Of a stretch of 64,000 nt of DNA, positions 8,426 to 16,607 are shown piece by piece (position 1 is the stretch's first letter; the number at the start of each line of letters is the position of its first letter). The DNA is from an uncultured Marvinbryantia sp. Lineage in GTDB: Bacteria; Bacillota; Clostridia; Lachnospirales; Lachnospiraceae. Below the pieces are notes generated by a model that did not search any database, had not been told where the DNA came from, and was given only the letters and a program-made list of their open reading frames with translations. The position numbers were made by a program, and so were the translations under genes. The stretch is from positions 58,952 through 122,951 of the forward strand of contig CALDMO010000017.1 in NCBI GenBank assembly GCA_937915375.1, read 5' to 3'.

Positions 8426-8713
8426 ATGCTGAATATGAACCTTCAAATCTTCGCTCATAAAAAGGGTGTTGGTTCCACGAAGAATGGTCGTGATTCCGAA
8501 TCCAAGAGATTAGGTGCGAAAAGAGCTGACGGACAGTTTGTAAAGGCTGGCAACATTCTTTACAGACAGCGTGGTACAAAGATCCATCCGGGTCTTAATG
8601 TAGGCCGCGGTGGTGACGACACATTATTTGCAACAGTAGATGGTGTTGTTAGATTCCAGAGAAAGGGACGTGACAAGAAAATGGTTTCTGTCATCCCGGT
8701 ATCAGCAGAATAA
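8426..8713 (+). CDS. rpmA: 50S ribosomal protein L27 with Prp-cleaved leader
   Basis: 95 residues. L27 reaches towards the peptidyl transferase centre with its N terminus. Here it begins MLNMNLQIF followed by AHKKG; in Staphylococcus the equivalent leader ends in LQFF and is cut by Prp just before the Ala that starts mature L27, so cleavage after Phe9 is predicted. The body ([25 protein letters not shown]) is normal. AAGGAGGTG precedes the start; a terminator follows. Confidence 0.98.
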   Translation: MLNMNLQIFAHKKGVGSTKNGRDSESKRLGAKRADGQFVKAGNILYRQRGTKIHPGLNVGRGGDDTLFATVDGVVRFQRKGRDKKMVSVIPVSAE

Positions 8714-8720
8714 TTCTATG

Positions 8721-8752
8721 GGCTTCAAATCTCAGGGTTTGAAGCCTCTTTT
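8721..8752 (+). terminator. Intrinsic terminator after rpmA
   Basis: GGCTTCAAA (8721-8729) pairs perfectly with TTTGAAGCC (8738-8746), followed by TCTTTT. It separates the ribosomal unit from obgE, though read-through is likely because no clear new promoter is seen in the short gap. Confidence 0.8.
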
Positions 8753-8771
8753 AAATTGATGAGGTAAATAT

Positions 8772-10070
8772 ATGTTTGCAGATAGAGCAAAAATTATTAT
8801 CTGTTCCGGAAAAGGCGGCGACGGTCATGTGAGTTTCCGCCGTGAGCTTTTTGTGGCAGCCGGCGGACCGGACGGCGGCGACGGCGGTAAGGGCGGCGAC
8901 GTTATTTTCGAAGTAGACAAGGGTCTGACGACGCTTGGTGATTACCGTCATAAACGCAAGTTTGCGGCCCAGCCGGGCGGTGATGGAAGCAAACAGCGAC
9001 GGCACGGAGCGGATGGTGAAAGCATTGTACTGAAGGTTCCGGAAGGAACCGTAATCAAAGATGCTGAAAGCGGCAAAGTTATTGCCGATATGTCCGGCGA
9101 AAATCAACGGCAGGTAATTTTAAAGGGCGGTAAAGGCGGTCTGGGAAATATGAATTTCGCGACTGCAACCATGCAGGTACCGAAATACGCGCAGCCGGGC
9201 AAACCAGCGCGTGAATTAGAAGTAACGCTGGAATTAAAAGTGATTGCAGACGTTGGTCTGATCGGTTTTCCAAATGTCGGAAAATCAACCCTGTTATCCC
9301 GTGTGACGAACGCGAAACCAAAGGTGGCAAATTATCATTTTACGACACTTAGCCCGAATCTTGGCGTGGTCGATCTGGACGGAAGCAAAGGTTTTATTAT
9401 TGCCGATATTCCTGGTCTGATTGAAGGCGCTTCCGAGGGAGTCGGCCTCGGACATGAGTTTTTACGCCATATTGAACGCACGAAAGTTATGATCCATCTG
9501 GTAGACGCAGCTTCTACGGAGGGGCGCGATCCAGTGGACGATATTTATAAAATTAACCGTGAGCTGGCCGCTTATAATGAAGATCTTGCTAAGCGACCGC
9601 AGGTAATCGCAGCTAATAAAACGGATGCTATTTACACAGAAGAAGGCATGGAAGACCCTGTTGCGCGCATTAAAAGGGAATTTGAGCCGCAAGGCATAAA
9701 GGTGTTCCCGATTTCCGCTGTCAGCGGCAAGGGATTAAAAGAACTTCTCTACTATGTAAAAGAACTTCTGGATTCTCTTCCGCCGGAAAAAATCGTCTTT
9801 GAACAGGAGTTTTTCCCGGATGAGATTTACGTGGATGAAAATCTGCCGTATACGGTAGAAAAATCAACGGAGGAAGCGCATACGTTTATTGTCGAGGGAC
9901 CGCGTATCGAAAAAATGCTCGGTTATACCAATCTCGAATCCGAAAAAGGGTTTATGTTCTTTCAGAAGTTTTTAAAAGACACCGGTATTTTAGACGAGTT
10001 AGAAGCAGCCGGCATTGAAGAAGGCGATACAGTTCGTATGTACGGTTTGGCTTTTGATTATTACAAGTAA
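8772..10070 (+). CDS. obgE: GTPase Obg/CgtA
   Basis: 432 residues. A ribosome-associated GTPase involved in 50S assembly and stress control. The order is N-terminal glycine-rich Obg fold (about 1-158, GGDGGKGGDV), G domain (about 159-330) with G1 GFPNVGKST, G3 DIPGLIEGA and G4 NKTDA, then a C-terminal OCT domain (about 355-432), which is characteristic of Gram-positive Obg. GAGG seven bases before the ATG supports the start. It continues into yhbY and nadD, the common order in this group. Confidence 0.98.
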   Translation: MFADRAKIIICSGKGGDGHVSFRRELFVAAGGPDGGDGGKGGDVIFEVDKGLTTLGDYRHKRKFAAQPGGDGSKQRRHGADGESIVLKVPEGTVIKDAESGKVIADMSGENQRQVILKGGKGGLGNMNFATATMQVPKYAQPGKPARELEVTLELKVIADVGLIGFPNVGKSTLLSRVTNAKPKVANYHFTTLSPNLGVVDLDGSKGFIIADIPGLIEGASEGVGLGHEFLRHIERTKVMIHLVDAASTEGRDPVDDIYKINRELAAYNEDLAKRPQVIAANKTDAIYTEEGMEDPVARIKREFEPQGIKVFPISAVSGKGLKELLYYVKELLDSLPPEKIVFEQEFFPDEIYVDENLPYTVEKSTEEAHTFIVEGPRIEKMLGYTNLESEKGFMFFQKFLKDTGILDELEAAGIEEGDTVRMYGLAFDYYK

Positions 10071-10101
10071 GACATGTTTTTTACGAAAGGAAGTAACGAA
10101 A

Positions 10102-10395
10102 ATGACAAGTAAGCAGCGAGCTTATTTAAAAAGTCTGGCGATGGTGATGGACCCGATTTTTCAAATCGGAAAATCAAGCCTTACGCCGGAAAATACAAAG
10201 GCCATTCAGGCAGCTTTAGATGCCAGAGAGCTGATTAAGGTCAGTGTACTGCAGAACTGTATGGACGATCCGAAGGAGATCGCTCAGATCCTGGCAGAAC
10301 GTACACGTTCTCAGGTGGTACAGGTGATCGGCAAAAAAATTGTACTTTACAAAGAAGGAAAAGACGAGAAAAAGAAAATCATGCTGCCGTTATAG
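10102..10395 (+). CDS. yhbY: YhbY/CRM-domain RNA-binding protein
   Basis: 97 residues from the ATG at 10102, which has AAAGGAAG upstream; the in-frame upstream extension overlaps obgE and looks non-coding. The CRM domain fills the protein: LTSKQRAYLKSLA-like start, FQIGKSSLT and the QVIGKKIVLYK ending correspond to family motifs including the basic loop that contacts pre-50S rRNA. Its position between obgE and nadD is conserved. Confidence 0.93.
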   Translation: MTSKQRAYLKSLAMVMDPIFQIGKSSLTPENTKAIQAALDARELIKVSVLQNCMDDPKEIAQILAERTRSQVVQVIGKKIVLYKEGKDEKKKIMLPL

Positions 10396-10407
10396 CAGGA
10401 GGGTTTT

Positions 10408-11028
10408 ATGAAAAAACGTAAAGTCGGGATCATGGGCGGAACGTTTGATCCTATTCATGTCGGCCATCTGATCCTCGGAGAGAGCGCATATGAACAGTTT
10501 GGTCTCAATGAGGTGCTGTTTATGCCGTCAGGCAATCCGCCGCATAAGAAAAACCGCGAGGGGCGCGCAACCCTGCCGGAGCGTATTGAAATGGTACGCC
10601 TTGCCGTTGAAGGAAATTGTCATTTTACACTTTCTTTAGAGGAAGCGCACGAAAACGGATATACGTATACAAAAGAAACACTGACACGTCTGACGCGCGA
10701 GCATCCAGACACAGAATATTATTTCATTATGGGCGCAGATTCGCTGTTCAGCTTTGAGCAGTGGAGGGATCCGGCAGCAATCAGCCGCTTGGCTTCTTTG
10801 GTCGTTGCCGCAAGAGACGGCATTGATGATGCCAAACTGAATCAGGCAATTGCACATGTAAAGGAACAGTTCAAGGCAGACATTCACAAACTGTCAACGC
10901 CGAACATGGACGTTTCATCACAAATGCTGCGCAGCAGGATCGCAGATGGTCAGACGGTGCGTTATTATCTGCCCGATGCTGTACTTTCTTATATTATTCA
11001 AAAAAAGCTCTATCGAAAAATAAAGTAA
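10408..11028 (+). CDS. nadD: Nicotinate-nucleotide adenylyltransferase
   Basis: 206 residues. It transfers AMP from ATP to nicotinate mononucleotide in NAD synthesis. The nucleotidyltransferase motif GTFDPIHVGHL (residues about 11-21) and the downstream SSQMLRSRIADG (ISSTxIR-like) signature are present; PSGNPPHK is the substrate loop typical of NadD. AGGAGGG precedes the ATG by six bases. It is followed by yqeK and rsfS, a conserved trio. Confidence 0.96.
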   Translation: MKKRKVGIMGGTFDPIHVGHLILGESAYEQFGLNEVLFMPSGNPPHKKNREGRATLPERIEMVRLAVEGNCHFTLSLEEAHENGYTYTKETLTRLTREHPDTEYYFIMGADSLFSFEQWRDPAAISRLASLVVAARDGIDDAKLNQAIAHVKEQFKADIHKLSTPNMDVSSQMLRSRIADGQTVRYYLPDAVLSYIIQKKLYRKIK

Positions 11029-11070
11029 AGTGTTTCTGTCAGGGCGCATAAATTTACAGGAGATTACAAG

Positions 11071-11643
11071 ATGTACAATATTCCCAAAATGAAGAAAACG
11101 CTCAAAAAATATATGGACGAAGGTCGTTTTGAACATACACAGGGCGTAATGTATACCGCAGCCTCACTGGCAATGCGTTATGATGAGAATATCGAGAAAG
11201 CGTTGACTGCCGGACTGCTGCATGACTGTGCCAAATGTATGCCAGATCGTAAGAAAGTGAAAATCTGTTTGAAAAACGGCATTTTGATGTCGGAGATGGA
11301 GCAGGAACATCCTTTTTTGCTGCATGGCAAGGTAGGAGCATACATTGCCCGTGAAAAGTATCAAATCAGCGATGAAGAGATTTTATCAGCAATCACCTGG
11401 CACACGACTGGAAAACCAGATATGACACTTTTGGAAAAGATTGTATATATTTCTGATTATATTGAACCGATGCGGACAAAAGCGCCGAATCTGGCTGATG
11501 TACGCAGACTTGCGTTTGAGGATATCGATCTGGCATTGTTTAAAATTCTCTCAGATTCGATTGCCTATCTGCGTACGTCAAAAAAATCAATGGATACAAT
11601 GACCCTGCAGGCGTATGAATTTTATAAAAATGCGCTGGATTGA
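11071..11643 (+). CDS. yqeK: HD-domain phosphohydrolase YqeK
   Basis: 190 residues. YqeK proteins hydrolyse diadenosine tetraphosphate symmetrically. The HD signature is visible as LLHDCAK (about residues 50-56) with upstream H in FEHTQGV and downstream AITWHTTG and VYISDYIEP, giving the metal ligands H...HD...H...D. AGGAGATTACAAG precedes the ATG. Placed between nadD and rsfS as in most Firmicutes. Confidence 0.93.
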   Translation: MYNIPKMKKTLKKYMDEGRFEHTQGVMYTAASLAMRYDENIEKALTAGLLHDCAKCMPDRKKVKICLKNGILMSEMEQEHPFLLHGKVGAYIAREKYQISDEEILSAITWHTTGKPDMTLLEKIVYISDYIEPMRTKAPNLADVRRLAFEDIDLALFKILSDSIAYLRTSKKSMDTMTLQAYEFYKNALD

Positions 11644-11654
11644 AAGGAGATACT

Positions 11655-12014
11655 ATGGATTTAACAAAGTCAAAAACAATGGTAAAACTTGCTATAGAAG
11701 CGCTGGAAGATAAAAAAGCGGAAGATATTAAAGTAATCGATATTACCGAAGTTTCTGTATTGGCTGATTATTTTGTCATTGCCAGCGGCATGAACCGCAA
11801 TCAGGTGCAGGCCATGGTAGACAATGTAGAAGAAACACTCGGTCGTGCCGGTTACGAAAGCCGACAGATTGAGGGCTATCAGACGGCAAACTGGGTTCTG
11901 CTGGATTACGGCGACATTATCGTGCATATCTTTGATTCAGAGAACCGTATTTTCTATGATCTGGAAAGAATCTGGAGAGACGGAAAGACGGTTGACGCAA
12001 GTTTATTCGCATAA
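11655..12014 (+). CDS. rsfS: Ribosome silencing factor RsfS
   Basis: 119 residues from ATG 11655 behind GAAAGGAGA. RsfS binds L14 and keeps subunits apart in slow growth. The fold is recognisable by DITEVSVLADYFVIASG, the QVQAMVDNVEE helix and WVLLDYGDIIVHIFD. It is the last gene of the rightward housekeeping run; a shared terminator separates it from convergent lexA. Confidence 0.96.
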   Translation: MDLTKSKTMVKLAIEALEDKKAEDIKVIDITEVSVLADYFVIASGMNRNQVQAMVDNVEETLGRAGYESRQIEGYQTANWVLLDYGDIIVHIFDSENRIFYDLERIWRDGKTVDASLFA

Positions 12015-12019
12015 GGTTT

Positions 12020-12064
12020 AAAAAGCCGGGACGTATGTTCTTTAAACATACGCTCCGGCTTTTT
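12020..12064. terminator. Bidirectional terminator between rsfS and lexA
   Basis: AAAAAGCCGG and CCGGCTTTTT form the base and GTATGTT/AACATAC the upper stem, with A/T tracts on both sides. It can end transcripts arriving from rsfS and from lexA. Confidence 0.88.
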
Positions 12065-12077
12065 GCATATCGTATTT

Positions 12078-12698
12078 TCAGGATAGGAAGCGGAACACAC
12101 CAATCACTTTGCCGAGAATCTTTAAATCGCCTTCCACAATGATCGGATCCATAAAGTCATTTTCCGGCTGAAGACGGAAGTAACCTTCCTCTTTGTAGTA
12201 GGTTTTTACCGTGGCAGAATCATTTATCATAGCCACCACCATTTCACCGTTTTTCGCGGTACTTTGCTGCTGAACAAGAATCTGATCGCCGTCAAAAATG
12301 CCGGCGTTGATCATGCTTTCCCCTTTGACTGTCAGCATAAAAGTCTGCGTGTTCGGCATAAATTCAGCAGGAATAGGAAAGTAATTTTCAATATTTTCCA
12401 CAGCCAGAATCGGTTCTCCGGCAGACACGCGACCGACGATCGGAACGTTTACCATCTCGCGTCGTACCAGATTAAAATTATCATCGATAATCTCAATAGC
12501 GCGCGGTTTGCTTGGATCGCGGCGGATATAACCATTTTTCTCCAGCGTTTCCAGATGCGAATGAACAGAGGAAGTAGATTTTAAATTGACTGCTTCACAG
12601 ATTTCACGCACTGCTGGCGGAAAGCCTCTATTTAGGATTTCATTTTTGATATATTCTAAAATTTCTGCCTGTTTTTTTGTGATCTTGCCGTATGCCAT
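12078..12698 (-). CDS. lexA: SOS repressor LexA
   Basis: 206 residues from the ATG at 12698, which has TTGGAGG five bases ahead; the ATG at 12713 lies inside that region and has no site. The N-terminal winged helix (about 1-70) contains PPAVREICEAVNL and TSSVHSHLETLE. The self-cleavage site is Ala93-Gly94 (VSAGEP), and the Ser-Lys dyad is Ser128 (KGESM) and Lys165 (ATVKTYY). RecA-stimulated cleavage relieves repression of SOS genes. It is the only intact leftward gene before 23.7 kb, and two LexA-type boxes sit at its promoter, indicating autoregulation. Confidence 0.97.
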   Translation of the reverse strand: MAYGKITKKQAEILEYIKNEILNRGFPPAVREICEAVNLKSTSSVHSHLETLEKNGYIRRDPSKPRAIEIIDDNFNLVRREMVNVPIVGRVSAGEPILAVENIENYFPIPAEFMPNTQTFMLTVKGESMINAGIFDGDQILVQQQSTAKNGEMVVAMINDSATVKTYYKEEGYFRLQPENDFMDPIIVEGDLKILGKVIGVFRFLS

Positions 12699-12769
12699 AA
12701 AAACCTCCAACATTATTTTTATATAAATGATTATTCAGCAAATATTTTCGGAAAAATAAACTTACCTAT

Positions 12770-12798
12770 AGTATAAAGGAAAAATCTGCAAAATGCAA
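12770..12798 (-). promoter_or_regulatory. lexA promoter
   Basis: On the minus strand TTGCAT (12798-12793), a 17-base spacer and TATACT (12775-12770). The transcript starts near 12763, about 65 bases before the lexA ATG. Confidence 0.75.
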
Positions 12799-12822
12799 AC
12801 AGAAGTTCTGAAAATGTGTTCG
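12797..12822 (-). promoter_or_regulatory. Two tandem LexA (SOS) boxes upstream of lexA
   Basis: Read on the minus strand, GAACTTCTGTTT (12808-12797) abuts and overlaps the -35 box, and CGAACACATTTTC (12822-12810) lies next to it. Both fit the Gram-positive SOS box CGAACRNRYGTTYC with two or three mismatches. They are weaker than the boxes at 19.3 kb. Confidence 0.6.
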
Positions 12823-13015
12823 GTTTCGATTTTCAATTTCATGATAGTTGCTTAATCTGGAATTTATATAAAATAACGAAAAATATCTTTATATCGCATA
12901 CTAATATATTTTATATATCTTACAGATTTCAAACAAATTCTGTTTATCTGTCCAATATAGATAAAATATTTTGAATATAGTCCGAAAAAGTGATATAAAT
13001 GTCATGTTTGTTGCA

Positions 13016-13044
13016 TAGACACTAAATATCTAAAAGGATACAAT
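13016..13044 (+). promoter_or_regulatory. Probable promoter of the carbohydrate ABC locus
   Basis: TAGACA (13016-13021), 17-base spacer, TACAAT (13039-13044), 24 bases before the ATG at 13068. The remaining stretch between lexA and this gene (about 12830-13010) is very AT-rich and shows nothing else that I can identify. Confidence 0.5.
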
Positions 13045-13067
13045 TGAGAAAAAGGAGGGAGAAAGAT

Positions 13068-13994
13068 ATGAACAATAAAAAAATCTCTTTGGGAAAAAGA
13101 TTAAAAAAAAGAATGAAAAAAGAATTACCGTTTCATATAATGCTTTTCCCGGCTGTTATTTTGGTATTACTTTTTAAGTATATTCCGCTTGCTGGACTTA
13201 GCATTGCATTTCAGGATTATTCTCCATTGTCTGGTTTATTTAATCAAGAATGGTGCGGATGGGAAAATTTTTCTTATGTTTTTTCACTTTCAACTTTTCC
13301 GCGTGTTATATACAATACGCTGTTTATAGCAATCATGAAAATAATAGCCGGAATTGTTGTTCCGGTAACAGTAGCGCTTCTGCTTAATGAAATAAGAAAT
13401 GTAATGTATAAAAGAACTTTACAAACGATAGTTTATTTGCCGCATTTTATATCATGGGTTGCTCTTGCTGGTATTTTTCTGGATGTACTGAGTATGGATG
13501 GTGTTATAAATAAACTGCTCTCTTCGATAGGACTGGACCCGATTTATTTTCTTGGAGATGAAAAGGTTTTTCCTTACACCATGGTAGTAACTGATACGTG
13601 GAAAACATTTGGTTGGAATACAATTGTATATCTGGCTGCAATTACAGGTATTTCTCCTGTTTTATATGAGGCTGCTGCATTGGATGGCGCCGGTCGATTT
13701 AAACAGATTATACATGTTGCTATTCCAAGTATTTTACCGATTGTCCTTCTGATGACAGTACTTTCTATCGAAAATGTACTTCGAGCTGGATTTGATCAGA
13801 TTTTTAATCTGTATTCACCTTTAGTATATTCGACAGGTGATATTATTGATACATACGTTTATAGAATGGGTATTTTAAGTGCTCAATTTGGTTCGGCAAC
13901 CGCAGTTGGCCTGTTTCAATCAGTAGTATCTTTCATTTTAATTTTAGGCGGATACTGGGCTGCTGATAAAATTGCTGGTTATAGGGTATTTTGA
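13068..13994 (+). CDS. Sugar ABC transporter permease, LplB type
   Basis: 308 residues from ATG 13068 behind AAAGGAGGGAG. It is a CUT1-type inner-membrane permease for oligosaccharides. Six hydrophobic segments are visible, beginning at about residue 20 (IMLFPAVILVLLF), and the EAA loop that contacts the ATPase reads EAAALDGAGRFKQIIHVAIP. The opening FKYIPLAGLSIAFQDYSP and WCGWENF are typical of LplB/YtcP partners. The gene looks intact, but its partner permease is truncated and no solute-binding lipoprotein is present, so this transporter is probably not functional. Codon use is AT-rich compared with the housekeeping block. Confidence 0.88.
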   Translation: MNNKKISLGKRLKKRMKKELPFHIMLFPAVILVLLFKYIPLAGLSIAFQDYSPLSGLFNQEWCGWENFSYVFSLSTFPRVIYNTLFIAIMKIIAGIVVPVTVALLLNEIRNVMYKRTLQTIVYLPHFISWVALAGIFLDVLSMDGVINKLLSSIGLDPIYFLGDEKVFPYTMVVTDTWKTFGWNTIVYLAAITGISPVLYEAAALDGAGRFKQIIHVAIPSILPIVLLMTVLSIENVLRAGFDQIFNLYSPLVYSTGDIIDTYVYRMGILSAQFGSATAVGLFQSVVSFILILGGYWAADKIAGYRVF

Positions 13995-14006
13995 GAAAGG
14001 AGACTA

Positions 14007-14402
14007 ATGACAATGAAACCAACAAAAGGACAAAAAATTTTTTCAATTTTTAATTATATTTTATTGTCAGCCCTTGCATTGCTGTGTCTTCTTCCGATGT
14101 TAAATATTTTGGCGCTTTCCCTTTCGTCAAGGAATATGGTAAATTCCGGTGCAGTTACATTATGGCCTAAAGAATTTACACTAAGTGCTTACGCTTATAT
14201 GCTTCAGAAAAGAGGTCTGATTCCGGCTTTGCTCGTAACGATGAAAAGATTAATTTTGGGACTTCTGCTGAATCTTACTATGACAATATTGGTTGCATAT
14301 CCGCTTTCAAAAAGTGAGAAGCATTTTAAAAGCCGTAAATTTTATGTGTGAATTTTCCTCATAACAATGATTTTTAATGGTGGTATTATTCCAACTATTG
14401 TG
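14007..14402 (+). pseudogene. Truncated second sugar permease (LplC/YtcP type)
   Basis: The frame starts with AAAGGAG and ATG 14007, gives an N-terminal helix (LLCLLPMLNILALSLSS) and the first permease core, and stops at TGA 14349-14351 immediately after RKFYV. In the family this position is usually Trp, so TGG to TGA is likely. After the stop the same frame continues recognisably (IFLITMIFNGGIIPT) to about 14393 and then loses similarity, joining AraC-like sequence. About two thirds of the gene, and presumably the binding-protein gene, are missing. Confidence 0.8.
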
Positions 14403-15287
14403 TTATGATAAGGAAGATTTGATATCAAAAACATTATTTCATTTAATGAGACAGGCAAGAGAACAACTACAGGAATCATTGAAACTGACACTATTTTTTG
14501 TTGTTTCTGAGAAAATATCAACTGCTGTAAATTTAAATGAAAAATATCTAGAAATTCATACAATGCTTGCACATGAAATTTTGCAAGGATCTGCTGGTGT
14601 TGCTTTTCACATGGGGGTACGAACAACAAAGGTTCCAATGCTGTAAAACAAATTTCAGATATGCGTCGAAGTTTGGAAAATATACAGATTTTAATAAAAA
14701 AAGGAGCGTTGTCTGAAGCAAAATATGATATAGATTGTATTATGAATTATCTGGACAAATATTCACAAAGACAAGATCTGACAGCAGCAGAGGCAGCATG
14801 GACACTGAATGCCGCACTTCTTTCTTATATTAACAGAAATGGTATGTTTTCACTCATTCCTCTGGCTGAAGAAAGTGGTGAAATGGGTTCAGCAGGATAT
14901 TTTAGAAAATTATTGGAATTGCTAATGCAAGAAACAGAAAAGCGAGTGGATAAAGCCATTAAATCCATTACAGAATTTACAGTAAAATACATAAATGATC
15001 ATATTAGCGAAGATTTGAGTGCGGCGGTTTTATCAGATGCAACAGGATACAATTCCGGATATCTTTCCAGAGTTTTTCGTCAACAGATGAATATTAGTAT
15101 CCGTGATTATATTTCTAATATGAGAATGAATCTGGCAAAAGAAATGTTATCTAACACTAATTTAAAGATATATGAAATCGCATCAAACTGTGGTTATGAA
15201 AATACAACATATTTTATTAAGATATTTAAAATAAATACTGGAATGACACCACAGGAATATAAGCTTAATTCTTCAAGAAAACAGTAA
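14401..15287 (+). pseudogene. AraC-family regulator, 5' truncated and frameshifted
   Basis: Two adjacent frames carry one protein. The first (about 14401-14612) reads YDKEDLISKTLFH through MLAHEILQGSAGVAFHMG; the second (from about 14613) reads GTNNKGSNAVKQISDMRRSL and continues to the C terminus at 15287. The switch lies in a run of five G (14613-14617); a six-G run would restore a single frame. The last about 100 residues are a double helix-turn-helix AraC domain (LSDATGYNSGYLSRVFRQQ, ISIRDYIS, IASNCGYENTTYF, TGMTPQEYK). The N-terminal sensing part is absent. It would have regulated the neighbouring sugar genes. ATG 14661 could still produce the DNA-binding half. Confidence 0.78.
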
Positions 15288-15328
15288 AAAAACAGTAAAA
15301 AAACAATGAAGTAGAATAGGAGAAAAAT

Positions 15329-16357
15329 ATGCATTCTTATAATCTGATTAATGATTCAAAAACATTTGCTTTTTCTGCTGAAAATCCGTCTGGAAAACGT
15401 GCAGGAGGATCAAGAGGAGGAGATTGTACCAAACTTCGACCGACAGTTACTATTCATGCGGGTGAAACAGTAACGCTTGTGGATACAGATGGACCAGGTG
15501 TTATTCAAAATATGTGGTTTACAGGATATGTAGGACACAGCTTTATTCTCCGAGTATATTGGGATTACCAGGAGTACCCGTCTGTAGAAGCACCGTTATC
15601 TGCTTTTTTTGGCTGTGCATATGATGAAAATTTTGAAGACAGAGATGGAAAATATCCTGTTTTGAATTCTGCTATGATTTTGGTTGCTCCTGGAAGAGGA
15701 TATAATTGTTTTTTTGAAATGCCTTTTCAGAAGCATTGCAGGATTACGATAGAAAATCGCAGTAAAAAAGATGAAGTTCTCTATTATATTATCACTGGAG
15801 CACACCAGGAGATTCCACAAAATGCAGGTTATTTTCATGCTTCATACCGTCAACAGCATCCAGTACAGAAGGGAAAATCTTACACTGTTATAGATAATAT
15901 TTCTGGAAAAGGTCAATTTGTAGGTGTTACACTGGCTACAGGAATGAACGGAAATAATACTTGCTGGGTTGAAGGCGAAGCGCGAATGTATCTTGACGAT
16001 GATCCATATCCATCCATTCATTATACCGGAACCGAAGATTATTTTACCGGATCCTATGGATTTGGAAATGATATTTACATTAAAGATTATCAAACTTTCA
16101 GCGGCCTCTATAGCGGGCTATATGCGATTTTGGGAAATAACAGAGATTTCTATAACGGACAACAGAGATTTCTGCTTTACCGTTTTCACGTTATTGATCC
16201 GATTCGTTTCGAAACGGGATTTAAAATGACATTAGATAATATGGGGTGGACCGGTCCACGATATGATGACTATACCAGCGTAGCATACTGGTATCAGACA
16301 CTTCCATCTGCACCGCTTCGTCCTCTTCCGTCTGATGAAGAAATGTGCATGAAGTAG
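15329..16357 (+). CDS. DUF2961 protein, glycoside hydrolase family 172 type
   Basis: 342 residues, close to the usual size. The family (GH172) includes difructose-dianhydride and alpha-D-arabinofuranoside/fructofuranoside-acting enzymes forming ring-shaped oligomers. Family features are SGKRAGGSRGGDC near the start, DGPGVIQNMWFTG, a jelly-roll core rich in aromatic residues, and the invariant YTGTEDYFTGSYGFG (about 232-246) that supplies an acidic active-site residue. There is no signal peptide, so it acts inside the cell on imported sugars, which fits the damaged transporter upstream. AGGAG lies before the ATG. It has no obvious frameshift. The substrate cannot be decided from sequence. Confidence 0.85.
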   Translation: MHSYNLINDSKTFAFSAENPSGKRAGGSRGGDCTKLRPTVTIHAGETVTLVDTDGPGVIQNMWFTGYVGHSFILRVYWDYQEYPSVEAPLSAFFGCAYDENFEDRDGKYPVLNSAMILVAPGRGYNCFFEMPFQKHCRITIENRSKKDEVLYYIITGAHQEIPQNAGYFHASYRQQHPVQKGKSYTVIDNISGKGQFVGVTLATGMNGNNTCWVEGEARMYLDDDPYPSIHYTGTEDYFTGSYGFGNDIYIKDYQTFSGLYSGLYAILGNNRDFYNGQQRFLLYRFHVIDPIRFETGFKMTLDNMGWTGPRYDDYTSVAYWYQTLPSAPLRPLPSDEEMCMK

Positions 16358-16404
16358 AATATGGATAATATAATTATTTTATACAAGATTTTATCAAAAT
16401 CTGG

Positions 16405-16433
16405 TTGAGTATTTAAAAAAAATAGTGTAAGAT
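16405..16433 (+). promoter_or_regulatory. Promoter of the ZTP riboswitch/purine unit
   Basis: TTGAGT (16405-16410), 17-base spacer, TAAGAT (16428-16433), placing the RNA start close to 16440, right at the riboswitch. Confidence 0.7.
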
Positions 16434-16436
16434 AGA

Positions 16437-16520
16437 TGCAAGGTTGTACGACTGGCGGAAAAGTAGGAGTACCTACGGGGAGTACAACACAGTATATGAA
16501 TGCCGACCGCCTGGGCGACC
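16437..16520 (+). ncRNA. ZTP/ZMP (pfl) riboswitch aptamer
   Basis: The leader shows the hallmarks of the pfl motif: an ACTGGCGG segment (about 16450) in the first helical domain, a variable linker, and the conserved GCCGACCGCCTGGGC (16502-16516) of the second domain. ZTP riboswitches sense ZTP/ZMP (AICAR nucleotides), which pile up when 10-formyl-tetrahydrofolate is short, and turn on purine and folate genes. Here the downstream genes are precisely the AICAR transformylase and IMP cyclohydrolase, which consume ZMP. The 3' aptamer strand is shared with the terminator stem, giving a clear ON-switch logic. Confidence 0.9.
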
Positions 16521-16550
16521 GCTTTTCTGAGAGGTCCTCAGGCGGTTTTT
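16507..16550 (+). terminator. Riboswitch-controlled terminator
   Basis: CCGCCTG (16507-16513) pairs with CAGGCGG (16539-16545) and GACC (16517-16520) with GGTC (16533-16536), followed by TTTTT. Its left arm is part of the ZTP aptamer core, so ligand binding should prevent terminator folding. Confidence 0.9.
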
Positions 16551-16607
16551 ATTACCTTAAAACAGCAACGCGCAAAAGCAAACAGCTACATACGAAGGGA
16601 GAAAGCT

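Noticed and set aside
16500..16607. Longer N terminus for the IMP cyclohydrolase
   Set aside because: The frame is open but runs through the riboswitch terminator; the supported start with ribosome site is at 16608.
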